Shown here: piece after piece, positions 1-8,800 of the stretch
Position numbering within the stretch: position 1 is the first letter of the stretch
How the letters are laid out: each line of letters begins with the position of its first letter
Assembly (NCBI RefSeq): GCF_023701525.1
Contig: NZ_JAMQAW010000006.1
Coordinates: forward strand, 245,350 to 309,349
DNA from: Streptomyces albipurpureus
GTDB lineage: Bacteria > Actinomycetota > Actinomycetes > Streptomycetales > Streptomycetaceae
Length of the DNA: 64,000 nucleotides
Reading direction: 5' to 3'
Made by a program: the position numbers and the translations under genes
The notes under the pieces: model-generated
The model's database searches: none
What the model was told of the DNA's origin: nothing
Seen by the model: the letters and a program-made list of their open reading frames with translations, nothing else

Positions 1-856
1 CGGAGACATACGCGATCCCCAGGCCGCCGCCCAGGTCGATCTCGGGCAGTTCGACGCCGTGCTCATCACGGATCTCGCGCAGCAGCCCGACGACGCGGTG
101 CGCCGCGACCTCGAAGCCGGAGGTGTCGAAGATCTGGGAACCGATGTGGGAGTGGATGCCGATCAGTTCCAGACCGTCGAGCTTCAGCACCCGCCGCACC
201 GCTTCGGCGGCCTGTCCCCCGGCGAGCGGAATGCCGAACTTCTGGTCCTCGTGCGCGGTGGCGATGAACTCGTGGGTATGGGCCTCCACACCGACGGTGA
301 CCCTGATCTGGACCCGTTGGCGCACACCGAGACCGGTGGCGATGTGGGCGACGCGCACGATCTCCTGGAACGAGTCGAGGACGATCCGCCCCACTCCCGC
401 GCGAATGGCGCGCTCGATCTCCTCGGGCGACTTGTTGTTCCCGTGGAAGGCGATGCGGTCGGCGGGCATTCCGGCGTCGAGTGCGGTGATCAGCTCGCCA
501 CCGGAGCAGACATCGAGGTTGAGCCCCTCCTCATGGAGCCAGCGCACAATGGCCCGGCTGAGGAACGCCTTGCCGGCGTAGAACACATCGGCGTCCTTGC
601 CGAACGCCTCGGCCCACGCACGGCAACGGGCGCGGAAGTCGGCTTCGTCGAGGATGTAGGCGGGGGTGCCGAACTCCTCGGCCAGCCGGGTGACTTCCAT
701 GCCGCCGACGGTGACAACGCCGTCGCTTCCGCGGCTGACCGTACGGGCCCACACCTTCTCGTCGAGGGCGTTCAGGTCGGCGGGCGGCGCGGAGTAGTGC
801 CCCTCGGGGTACACATCGGCGTGACGGGGCCCAGCGGGGTGTGCGGAACGGCTCAT
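1..856 (-). CDS. lysA: Diaminopimelate decarboxylase LysA, 3' part missing
   Basis: PLP-dependent decarboxylation of meso-diaminopimelate to L-lysine, the last step of lysine synthesis, in the cytoplasm. Reading leftward from the ATG at 856-854, the protein shows the fold-type III barrel signature [10 protein letters not shown], whose Lys forms the Schiff base with PLP, followed by [21 protein letters not shown] and the [10 protein letters not shown] segment, all in LysA order. The gene runs off the window at base 1, so about 285 residues are present and the C-terminal beta domain is cut off. It starts 10 bases after the stop of nrtL with a purine-rich GAGAGAGA stretch in front, so the two genes are very probably cotranscribed. 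Identification is secure; only the end is unknown. Confidence 0.95.
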   Translation of the reverse strand, partial: MSRSAHPAGPRHADVYPEGHYSAPPADLNALDEKVWARTVSRGSDGVVTVGGMEVTRLAEEFGTPAYILDEADFRARCRAWAEAFGKDADVFYAGKAFLSRAIVRWLHEEGLNLDVCSGGELITALDAGMPADRIAFHGNNKSPEEIERAIRAGVGRIVLDSFQEIVRVAHIATGLGVRQRVQIRVTVGVEAHTHEFIATAHEDQKFGIPLAGGQAAEAVRRVLKLDGLELIGIHSHIGSQIFDTSGFEVAAHRVVGLLREIRDEHGVELPEIDLGGGLGIAYVS

Positions 857-866
857 GGTGTCTCTC

Positions 867-1889
867 TCACAGATGTACGGGTGCGCTGATACCGAGCAGG
901 GACAGGCCACCGGCGAGCACCGTCCCGGCGGCCTCGGCGAGCGCGAGCCGGGAGCGGTGGGCGGCCGTGGGTTTCTCGTCACCGACGGGCAGAACGCCGT
1001 GCTGGAAGTCCAGCAGCGCTTCGGCGGTGGCCTCCAGATGCCGGGCGAGCCGATCGGGCGCACGGAGCCGTGCGGCGGAGACAAGGACGCTGGGATAGTC
1101 CTCGATGAGCTGTACGAGAGCGGTCTCGACCGGCTCCTGGGCATCGCTGGTGAAGCCGAGCTCGGCGGCGCCACGGGTGAGGGCGCGGGCGCGGGAGTGC
1201 GCGTACCGGACCTGGAAGAGGGGGTTGCCCTCGCGCTGACGGAGGAACTGCTCAGAACGCCGGGGCCGATCATGGGCGGCGGCGGAGAGCATCGCCCAGC
1301 GGCTGGCATCCCCTCGCGGCACCGCTCCCGCGGATTCCTCCGCTACGGGAACGACGGCGAGCGGGATGTGATCGGGGAGCAGCCCCTGAGAACGACGGAG
1401 CCGCTGCACGGCCCGTTCCCAGAGCAGGGCACGGGGCTCCGTCGACCGCGGCGCCGCGGCCCCGGACGCCGCGCCCGCCCCACCGGGTGTGCCGGTAGGA
1501 GGCACTCCACCCTCACCGCCCCCGAGCCGACCGGGGGCCTTCGCGCCTAGATGCCCGTACCGCACTCCCTGCGCCAGCACCCGCCGCACCAGGTCCTGCT
1601 GCGCCCCCTGCTGGAGGGTGATGTTGAGGAACCCGGGCCCGGTGATCTCGATGGCGGCGATCCGGGGATCGTCCTCGATCCGAACCCGCAGGGTCTCGGC
1701 GACGGCACTCGGTGTCTGCCCGGCGGGCCCGGCGAGCCGTAGGGCGACATTGGTGGCGTAGTCACCGCACCCCCCGGGCCGGGGCCGCTCCACACTGACC
1801 CGCTCGGGGACGGGCGCGTTCAGCGCACCGTCCCGCACCGCGCGGCGCACAGCGTGCAGCACGGTTCGCGAGAGCTCAGCGGGGGTCAC
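867..1889 (-). CDS. nrtL: ArgS-related anticodon-binding protein NrtL
   Basis: A 340-aa protein built from the two ends of an arginyl-tRNA synthetase without its centre. Residues 1-90 resemble the ArgS N-terminal additional domain ([16 protein letters not shown], then GPGFLNITL). Residues from about 215 onward are a DALR-type anticodon-binding domain ([12 protein letters not shown], then [11 protein letters not shown]). The catalytic Rossmann core with HIGH and KMSKS motifs is absent and replaced by a low-complexity Gly/Pro linker, so it cannot aminoacylate. The family sits beside lysA in streptomycetes; its role is not established, and tRNA binding is inferred from the domain. The start is the GTG at 1889, 55 bases downstream of the response-regulator stop. 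It is neither a frameshifted argS nor interrupted by stops, so I read it as a genuine gene rather than a relic. Confidence 0.88.
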   Translation of the reverse strand: MTPAELSRTVLHAVRRAVRDGALNAPVPERVSVERPRPGGCGDYATNVALRLAGPAGQTPSAVAETLRVRIEDDPRIAAIEITGPGFLNITLQQGAQQDLVRRVLAQGVRYGHLGAKAPGRLGGGEGGVPPTGTPGGAGAASGAAAPRSTEPRALLWERAVQRLRRSQGLLPDHIPLAVVPVAEESAGAVPRGDASRWAMLSAAAHDRPRRSEQFLRQREGNPLFQVRYAHSRARALTRGAAELGFTSDAQEPVETALVQLIEDYPSVLVSAARLRAPDRLARHLEATAEALLDFQHGVLPVGDEKPTAAHRSRLALAEAAGTVLAGGLSLLGISAPVHL

Positions 1890-1944
1890 GGGACAAGCGT
1901 AGGGGAGGGAGGGGGGCGCTTAGCGAACGTGTTTCGCCATGCGG

Positions 1945-2379
1945 TCAGCCACGGGCACTACCTGCGCGCCCGGCACCATGCCTGTCCTCCACGGCCGGCG
2001 GGCCCTCCCGACGCATCAACCGCCCCACCAGACGGATCAGCTCGGTGGGCTCGAAGGGCTTGGCGAGGAACGCGTCGACACCGGCGGCGATGCCGCTCTC
2101 CACCTCGTACTGCGTACAGGCACTGATGATCGCGACAGGCAGATGACTGGTCGCGGGATCGGCACGCAACCGAGCGGCGGTACGGAGCCCATCGAGCCTC
2201 GGCATCACGACATCGAGCGTGACAACATCGGGCCGAACGTGCTGGACGACCTCCAGACACTCGGCACCATCAGCCGCGGTCACGACCTCGAAGCCCTCCA
2301 GCTCAAGGTTGACCCTGATCAACTGCCGGATCACCCGATTGTCATCGACAACGAGCACACGGCCGGACGCGCCTGACAC
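1945..2379 (-). CDS. Stand-alone response regulator receiver protein
   Basis: A 144-aa CheY-like receiver without an output domain. It shows the acidic pair VVDDN near residue 11, the phospho-acceptor Asp in TLDVVMPRLDG near residue 56, the Ser of the switch region in AIISACTQ and the conserved Lys in FLAKPFEPTEL. The C-terminal 20 residues are a short low-complexity tail. With no DNA-binding or enzymatic domain it must act by protein contact, or as part of a phosphorelay with a kinase elsewhere. It starts at a GTG at 2379 and lies 55 bases upstream of nrtL in the same orientation, so the three genes may share a transcript. No partner histidine kinase is in the window. Confidence 0.9.
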   Translation of the reverse strand: MSGASGRVLVVDDNRVIRQLIRVNLELEGFEVVTAADGAECLEVVQHVRPDVVTLDVVMPRLDGLRTAARLRADPATSHLPVAIISACTQYEVESGIAAGVDAFLAKPFEPTELIRLVGRLMRREGPPAVEDRHGAGRAGSARG

Positions 2380-2622
2380 AACTCGAGAGTAGGTCGACTA
2401 CCAGGGCCGCGTCCGGGTTTTCCCCACTTCCACCCCGCGCGGGCGACGCGACGGCGCACCGGAACTGCCGCTGCCAAGCCGGTTCGTACGAGGTGGACGG
2501 GGGTGCGGGGGTGGCTGTGAGGGGTGCGAGGGACAGCAGAAATACCTGTTCATGGGGACCCGGTGAGAGCTGGTAGTGTTCTACCCGTCACCGCCGAACG
2601 GCACAGCCGGGCGGGGTAGTAA

Positions 2623-2694
2623 GCCCCCGTAGCTCAGGGGATAGAGCAACGGCCTCCGGAGCCGTGTGCGCAGGTTCGAATCCTGCCGGGGGCA
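2623..2694 (+). tRNA. tRNA-Arg, anticodon CCG
   Basis: A complete cloverleaf can be drawn. The acceptor stem GCCCCCG (2623-2629) pairs with CGGGGGC (2687-2693). The D arm is GCTC/GAGC, the anticodon stem ACGGC/GCCGT encloses the loop CTCCGGA with anticodon CCG (reads CGG), and the T arm is GCAGG/CCTGC around TTCGAAT. The discriminator base is A2694. The 3' CCA is not encoded, as usual in actinobacteria. The DNA just downstream carries a degraded gene and then a defence-type island, so this tRNA is a reasonable integration target, but I found no second copy of its 3' end in the window. Confidence 0.97.
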
Positions 2695-2747
2695 CTCCAG
2701 CCGGGACCACGCGATCAAAACGCTGACCGGCTGAAGTGCCAAGCATG

Positions 2748-2783
2748 AAGGCCCGGACCCAGTCCCACTGAGTCCGGGCCTTT
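2748..2783 (+). terminator. Hairpin terminator after tRNA-Arg
   Basis: An 11-bp perfect stem, AAGGCCCGGAC (2748-2758) with GTCCGGGCCTT (2772-2782), encloses a 13-base loop and is followed by a short T run. It lies 54 bases past the tRNA and fits a rho-independent terminator for the tRNA transcript. Confidence 0.85.
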
Positions 2784-2818
2784 GTCGTTGTCATGCGCGG
2801 ATCCCGCGTGAGGGGTGT

Positions 2819-3290
2819 GTGGGCCACACGCCAGTCGGACGTATCCGCGATCACCCATCGCGCCCACTCGTAGTAGATGGCGAGAACGCGGTGATCGGGA
2901 TTCTGACCTCGACCGACCTTGCGGGACAACTGAAGCAGCGCATCGAGCCGTTCATCCTCCTGGAGGAGCTGGAACGGCGGCTATGCCGACTGACCAGGCG
3001 CTTCTCCCCCGACGAGGTACCGAAGGAGATCCCGCAGGACGATGGCGCGCGGTCAGCATCTCAGCCTCGGCCAGTACGTCTTCCTGGTGGAGGACGCCCA
3101 CTGCTGGGACAAGCTGCGGTGGCCCTTCGAGCAACAGGACATCAGCCGGCGGCTGGCCATCGTGCGGGACTACCGCAATGACCTTGCCCACTGGGCGGTG
3201 GACGCGCCTGCCGAGGATGCCGCGGCTCTGGCCGCTACCGGCGGGTTGCTCAAACTCCTCAAGCTCGTGGATCACGACCCGGCCGTCTGA
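2819..3290 (+). pseudogene. Remnant of a CBS-domain/HEPN-like protein, frameshifted
   Basis: Two adjacent reading frames together give one plausible protein. The first part (to about 3030) reads as the end of a CBS domain (PLVVDGENAVIGILTSTDLA) followed by a helical stretch, FILLEELERRL. The second part (in another frame from about 3042) continues with LSLGQYVFLVEDAHCWDKL and RDYRNDLAHWAVDAP and ends at 3288-3290. The joint needs a one-base shift around 3025-3045. RNDLAH fits the R-x4-H motif of HEPN domains. No intact N-terminal half lies upstream; the tRNA and its terminator are there instead. I therefore read it as a 5'-truncated, frameshifted leftover of an RNase-like or sensor protein. 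A sequencing error could mimic the shift, but not the missing 5' end. Confidence 0.65.
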
Positions 3291-3310
3291 CGCCTTTCCC
3301 GGCATGCTCG

Positions 3311-3341
3311 GGCGGCCCCACGGGGAACGCGTGGGGCCGCC
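3311..3341 (+). terminator. Strong hairpin after the CBS-HEPN remnant
   Basis: A 12-bp stem, GGCGGCCCCACG (3311-3322) with CGTGGGGCCGCC (3330-3341), encloses a 7-base loop, 21 bases after the stop of the remnant. There is no T run, as is common in Streptomyces. It may serve both the remnant and the convergent UvrD-type gene. The 219 bases to 3560 hold no gene I can support. Confidence 0.6.
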
Positions 3342-3560
3342 AGTCCGCTCCTCGTCAGGCGGGTGGCGGGGCACTTCCCGGAAACCGCGTCGTGGCCCGC
3401 ACCAAGGTCATCTCCTACCCGGGGGTCACGGCCGGCGCCACATCGTGGGGACCGGTGGCCGCCCGTCGGGGGCCCCTCTTCGACGCGGTAGCGAGCTCGC
3501 GCAGCGCATCGAGCGAGTACGCCAGCACGACGACCGGTGATGGTGGAAGAGGGCCTCTTC

Positions 3561-5855
3561 TCACTTCGGTGGGAGGAGAGGTACCAGGAAGCGGCTCGGC
3601 TCGCCGTGCCAGGTGATGGCGAGCGCGTCACGGGCACGGGTCGCCGCGACGAAGAGCAGCGACCGTGCGCGATGCAGTTCTCGCCGGTGGCGGCTCGGAT
3701 CCGTGTGTTCCCAGTCATCCACGGAGGCCCGCGGAACGAGCCCCTCAGCCGCTCCGGCGATGATCAGGCAGCGGTACTCCAGCCCTTTGAAGCGGTACAT
3801 GGTGCCGATGTGGACGCCCTGGTCGCCGCGCGGTCCGTCCTGAGTGATCTCCGACGGGGTGATGCCGCTTCGGGCGAGACGGTAGGCGAGCTGGGTGACC
3901 ATGTCGTTGGTCGGGACGCAGATCGCCATGGCTTCCCGGGGCACGTCGTGCCAGGCCCGCAGCTGCTCCACGACGAGGTCCATCTCCTCGTCCCAGCTCC
4001 GTGCGCCGCGGAACGACGGTTTGGTGCCGTGGAGGACCGAGCGGTAGCCGGCGAGCGTGTCGGTGTCGCCGTCGAGGTCGTCGTAGTCGGCCCCGCCCAG
4101 GACCCGGATGGCGTCGCGGAGGATCTCCCGGGTCGTGCGGTAGCTGAGGGTCAGCCGGGAGGACCTGCCGCGGATGTGGACGCCGAGGCTGCCGAGCGTG
4201 ACCTGGTTGTCGTAGATCCGTTGATGGGTGTCACCGACGAGGAAGATGTCGTCGGGCTCGGACGGCACCATGGCCCGCAGCATCTTCCAGTGGGCGGCGC
4301 TGAGGTCCTGCGCCTCGTCGACCACGATGTGCCGGTACCGGTAGCGCAGCCAGGCGCCGGAGCCGGCCTCGACGTGGAGGTTGTACAGGCCGCCACGCTC
4401 CTCGCGTTCCTCCGCGCGCCGGTCGATCCGGGCCTTGCGGGACGTCTCCAGCCGTGCGGCCCGCTCCGCGATCTGACGGTGGGTCTCCAAGCCCTTGGTC
4501 TCCAGGCGTTGGGCGAAGCGTTCGGCCAGCTGCCAGATGCCAGCGCGTTCGGAGCGGGTGACGCTGCGGCCCCGACCCGCACGACGCGCCGTGAAGTAGT
4601 CGCTCCGGGTGGACACGGCTTGGCCGAGGATGACCTGGTTCCACTCGTCGCTGAGGAACTCGGCGTTCCAGCGGTTCTCCCCCGTCTCCACGAGTAGTTC
4701 CCGCCATTCGCGGAGTGCCGCCGCGTCATCGATCCGCCGCTTCGCGTTGCCCGGGTCGGCCTCGCTGACGATGCGGGTGGCAAGTTGGTCGACATGGGTG
4801 ATGTCGACCCGGGCCAGGGCATCGGGGCCCCCGAGGGAGAGCAGCCTGGCCCTCAGGTCGGCGGCGAGGTTCCGGTTGAAGGTGGTGAACAGTACGGGCT
4901 TGGTGTGGCCTGGGGGGAGTTGCCGCACCAGATGGCGGACGCGGTGGAGCGCGACGATCGTCTTGCCCGTTCCCGGCCCGCCGCCGACCCGGGCGGGGCC
5001 GGAGTAGCGCCGGTGGACCAGCTTTTCCTGGGTGGGGTGGAGGAAGACCTTCCAGCGGCCGAAGTCGCCCTCCTCCAGGATGCTCTGCAGGGATTCGTCG
5101 TCGGTGATCACTACCGTCTGGGAGCGGTCGACGGCTGCCTGCCAGTCGTCGGAGTCGAGGTTCCGCTCCGGTTCGGCCACCGCGACGGGCGCGGTCACCT
5201 GTTCCATCACCTCGTCGTACGGAACGCCGTCGCGCAGCCGCAGGAGGACCTCCCCCGTGTGGCGGGGCGCGTACTCCGCCAGGCCGAGCAGTTCGTCGTC
5301 CGTGGTGAGTTTCCGGACGATCGGGATGAGGGGCTCGGTGACGCCGAGATCCGCGAGCTGCTGGTCGGTGTACGCGCCGAAGAGAGGCTGCTCTGTCGGC
5401 TGCGGCTCGACCGGTTCGCGGGGAGGAGCGGAGGGCGGCGCCGAAGCGGTTGCGGGAGCGGCGGACGGTGTGAGGCCGCGGCGCAGCAGGCTTTCCTCGA
5501 CGACCTGGAGATCGACGTACTCGATGGCGCCGGTGATGTGGTTGATGCCGTAGTTGAACCGGTCCAGGTTCTGGTGGACATGGCCGCGGTGTTTGACCGA
5601 GACAAGCAGCCAGTCGTCACCGCCGAGGCGGATCATCAGGGCCCGCCACTCCCGGTTGACTCGCGCCGACCAGAGGCGGTGGTGGCCCTCCAACTGTTTG
5701 AGGTCGAACCCGCCGGCATCGGGGTTGCGGCGGAAGTCGTGCTGGAATTTGTAGAACGCCCCGAGGACCGCGCGATCCAGCTTGATGATCTCCTTGTCCG
5801 CCTTGTCGAGCAGGCGCAGGGTCACGCCCGTCCGCGGCGTGCTGGTGACCGTCAT
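3561..5855 (-). CDS. RelE-like domain fused to a UvrD/Rep-type helicase
   Basis: A 764-aa protein. Residues 10-105 look like a RelE/ParE-fold domain (DKEIIKLDRAVLGAFYKF, LWSARVNREWRALM, then LLVSVKHRGHVHQNLDRF). The rest is a superfamily 1 helicase with Walker A GGGPGTGKT near residue 290, Walker B VVDEAQDLS near 515, SYRTTREI, and a C-terminal motif with GLEYRCLIIAGA and FVAATRARDAL. The start is the ATG at 5855-5853, which overlaps the TGA of the upstream giant helicase as ATGA. GGGGAG lies 8 bases ahead, so translation is coupled. A longer open frame to 6080 is discarded because it would overlap the upstream gene by 228 bases. Coupling implies the two helicases work together, probably in DNA degradation or restriction. 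The role of the RelE-like part is unknown; it could be a DNA- or RNA-binding module rather than a toxin. Confidence 0.85.
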   Translation of the reverse strand: MTVTSTPRTGVTLRLLDKADKEIIKLDRAVLGAFYKFQHDFRRNPDAGGFDLKQLEGHHRLWSARVNREWRALMIRLGGDDWLLVSVKHRGHVHQNLDRFNYGINHITGAIEYVDLQVVEESLLRRGLTPSAAPATASAPPSAPPREPVEPQPTEQPLFGAYTDQQLADLGVTEPLIPIVRKLTTDDELLGLAEYAPRHTGEVLLRLRDGVPYDEVMEQVTAPVAVAEPERNLDSDDWQAAVDRSQTVVITDDESLQSILEEGDFGRWKVFLHPTQEKLVHRRYSGPARVGGGPGTGKTIVALHRVRHLVRQLPPGHTKPVLFTTFNRNLAADLRARLLSLGGPDALARVDITHVDQLATRIVSEADPGNAKRRIDDAAALREWRELLVETGENRWNAEFLSDEWNQVILGQAVSTRSDYFTARRAGRGRSVTRSERAGIWQLAERFAQRLETKGLETHRQIAERAARLETSRKARIDRRAEEREERGGLYNLHVEAGSGAWLRYRYRHIVVDEAQDLSAAHWKMLRAMVPSEPDDIFLVGDTHQRIYDNQVTLGSLGVHIRGRSSRLTLSYRTTREILRDAIRVLGGADYDDLDGDTDTLAGYRSVLHGTKPSFRGARSWDEEMDLVVEQLRAWHDVPREAMAICVPTNDMVTQLAYRLARSGITPSEITQDGPRGDQGVHIGTMYRFKGLEYRCLIIAGAAEGLVPRASVDDWEHTDPSRHRRELHRARSLLFVAATRARDALAITWHGEPSRFLVPLLPPK

Positions 5856-8800
5856 CGCTCGTTCTCCCCGTGGTCGTTCGTCGTTCCGTCCGCGTCGCCC
5901 CGCACCAGTGCGGCGAGTTCGTCGGCGTTCCATTCGGTCGCGGTACGGACCCGCCAGCCCGCGTCGCGGTAGGCCGCGTCCCGTTGTTCGGCATCGATGT
6001 CCCGGTTGCTCCCGGGGTCCGGACGGTGGGCGAGGACGACGCCCACGCGCAGTTCGGGCCAGGCGAGTTCGGCCGGCCAAGCGGCCGCTCCCAGCTCGTA
6101 GCCCGCCTCAGGAGCGGGAACGCCCAGGTCGGCGAGGGCGCGTACGAGCGCGTCCAGCCCTGGATCGTCAATGAGGAACTCGTTGACCTTGTCCCAGGCG
6201 GGATCGTGGACGGACGCGGCGGAAGCCGGCTCCCGCCGGACCGCCGACGGCTCGTGTCCTTCCGGTGCGGGCTCGTGCGCGCGCCGCTGGGAGGTGAGCC
6301 ATCCGGCTCCGCCGGTGACCGCCAGCTCGGACGGGTCGAATCCGGGCAGCATGCCGGTCGTGAGCTGGACCCCGTCCCCCTCCCCCGCGTCGAGGAACTG
6401 GAGCAGGTTGCTCCAGTAGAGCCACGCCTGCCAGCGTCTGCGGTGGGCGGCCTCGTCCGCCGTGACCGCGTCGGGGCTGTCGTCGAGGATGGTCAGGGCC
6501 GTCCAGGCCGCTCCGCTCTGCCCCTTGCGCAGATCGAGCGCGATGGTGAGCGGGCATCCCGAGGTGTCCCGGGTCGCCATGACCTGGACGGCGCCCTGCC
6601 CTGCCGCCAGCCGTCGCCCATGCAGCGCTTCGTGGATTCTGCGTCCGGTCTCCGCGCCGTCGGCCAGCGCCCTGCTGGTCGAGGACACGGCCGCGAAGCC
6701 CGCGAGGGCGCTCTGGACGCGGCGCCGCCAGGCGTCCGGGTCCGGGTCGGTGAGGTATCCGATCAGCGTCTCGACGGGATTGGCCCACACCAGGCGCGTC
6801 AGGTCACGGGTGTCTCCCGCGTGCATGCGCCGGTGGACGTCCATGGCGGTCTTCTGCGCGGTGTTCGGGTAGGGCTTCCACACGGGGTCGGTCCCCGGCC
6901 CGGAACGCCCCGTCCACACCTGTACGTCGTCCCAGGTGAGCTGGAAGACCTGCCAGCCCTCGGTTCGCAGCCGGGTGCGCTTGACCGCGTCGGACTCGGC
7001 GGTGAGGTGCCCGGGGCCCGCGTGGTAGCGGTAGCCGTCGAGGTAGACGGCCACCCTGCGGTCGTCGTCGGTGCTGCGGAAGACCACGTCGGGCCGGGTG
7101 AAGCCGAGTGGGGTCTGGGTCTCCATCTGCCAGCCACGGACGGTTCCGTCGGGTGCGGTGAAGCGCAGAGTGGTGTCCCTGCTGCCGTCGGCGGTGAGCG
7201 CACTGCGGACGCTGACGTCGTCCACGCGGTCGGCCCATTCCAGCAGTCCGCGCCGGAAGAGGGCCTCCAGTTCGCTCTCCACCTGGTGCACGAGGGTGAT
7301 GTCGCGGGTGGTGGCCACCGGCCCGATGCTCCAGCGGTCCGTGGTGCGGCCGAACAGTTCGCCGAGCATGTCGAGGGCGTGCTCGCGGCTCACGAGCTCG
7401 TACTCGGCGTTGGTGACGTGCCGGAGCAGGCAGCGGTGGCAGGCGGGCCGTCCCTCGCTCACGCACACGCAGTTCTCGATCACCTGCCGTGCTGCGTCAA
7501 GGACGCCCCGGAGGCCGTCACGGCCGGCCAGGCGGTGCAGGTACCCAGTGCCACCGGGCAGGGTGTCGTACAGGACGAGGAAGTGGCGGCGGAGCGGGCT
7601 CTCGCCGCCCTCCTCCGGCATGGAGTCGATGACGACGGCGAGGTGGTCGGGGTCGCCGCCGTAGCTGCGGGCGATTCCGGCCAGGAGCAGGGCTTTGAAG
7701 GACGCGAGCCGTTCCCGGGTGTACACGGTGACGGCGGGGATGAGGAGGCGCAGGGCGTCGGTGCGCAGTTCGTGGGCGAGCAGCAGCCGTTCTCCGCGCC
7801 TTGCGGCGTCGGCCGCCGCTCGCCGCCGGGGGCACCAGGGCCGGTGGTACTTGGCGTGGGCCGAGGCGTCGCCGGAGTCATGGCCGGCGGGGCCGCCGTC
7901 CGGGTCGGCGAAGCCGCACGCGTCGCAGACCCAGAACGGGTTGAGGCGGACTTCCTGTCCCGCGAAGTTCGAGTCGGTGCCGCCGTCCACCCGGGTGGCT
8001 CCGACGTTGATGTGGCGGATGTGCGCCTGGCGGGTGAACTCCCATCCGAAGGTGGCGTGTTCGTGCTTCCAGGCCTCTTCGATGTCGTGTGCGTCGATGT
8101 CCACGGCGGGGACGACGGTGTAGTGCCGCCTCTCCCGCTCGTCGCTGTCGTCGCGTACCCGGACATCGTCGCGTTCGTCGCGGGAGGTCACGCGGCGCGG
8201 TACGAGGACCTTGTGCAGGCAGCCGATGTCTCCGATGGCGGCTGATCGGCAGCGGGGGCAGGGGGAGGGGTCTTGTTCGGCACGATGGGTGCGGACGTGG
8301 CCGCAGTCCGGGCAGACGCGCCACCAGAGCCAGGCCGGACGCCCGGGGCTGCCGATGTCCAGTCCGGTGACGCGGTGCTTGTAGCCCTGGACGTAGTAGT
8401 GGTTGCCGGGGGCGAACTCGGAGAGCGCGAGGCGGGCAGGACGGCTGTGCCGCAGGGTCTTGCTGTGGTTCGTACGGGCGTCGCCGGTGGCCTTCTCCGT
8501 CCAGGTGAGGGTCGCCTCCAGTTCGGTGGTCGAGTCGATCAGGCTGTAGTTCGGCAGCAGGCCGAGGTCGACCAGGGCTCCGTGGGCGGTGGTGCGGCTG
8601 ATCTCGCGGGAGACGCGTGCCACGTCCCGGCGTTCGGCTCGCAGTTCGCGTCCCTGCCGCTGGTGGTCGGGGTCGCCGGCGACGAGCAGTCCGTGGGCGC
8701 GGTCGATGGCCTCGGTGCGGCGCTGGAGTTCGGCCCGGCGGTCCTCCCAGCGTCTGCGCGCGGTGTCGAGGGCGCCGCCCAGACCGTCCTCGCCGAGGTC

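Noticed and set aside
59..889. Plus-strand open frame opposite lysA
   Set aside because: Exact antisense of a clear lysA; composition typical of high-GC shadow frames.
2670..2694. tRNA 3' end as attL of an integrated element
   Set aside because: No second copy of the sequence and no integrase was found within the window.
2588..2929. Minus-strand open frame of 113 aa over the tRNA
   Set aside because: It reads through the tRNA and its terminator; the PAGFEPAHT-like part is simply the translated complement of the tRNA.
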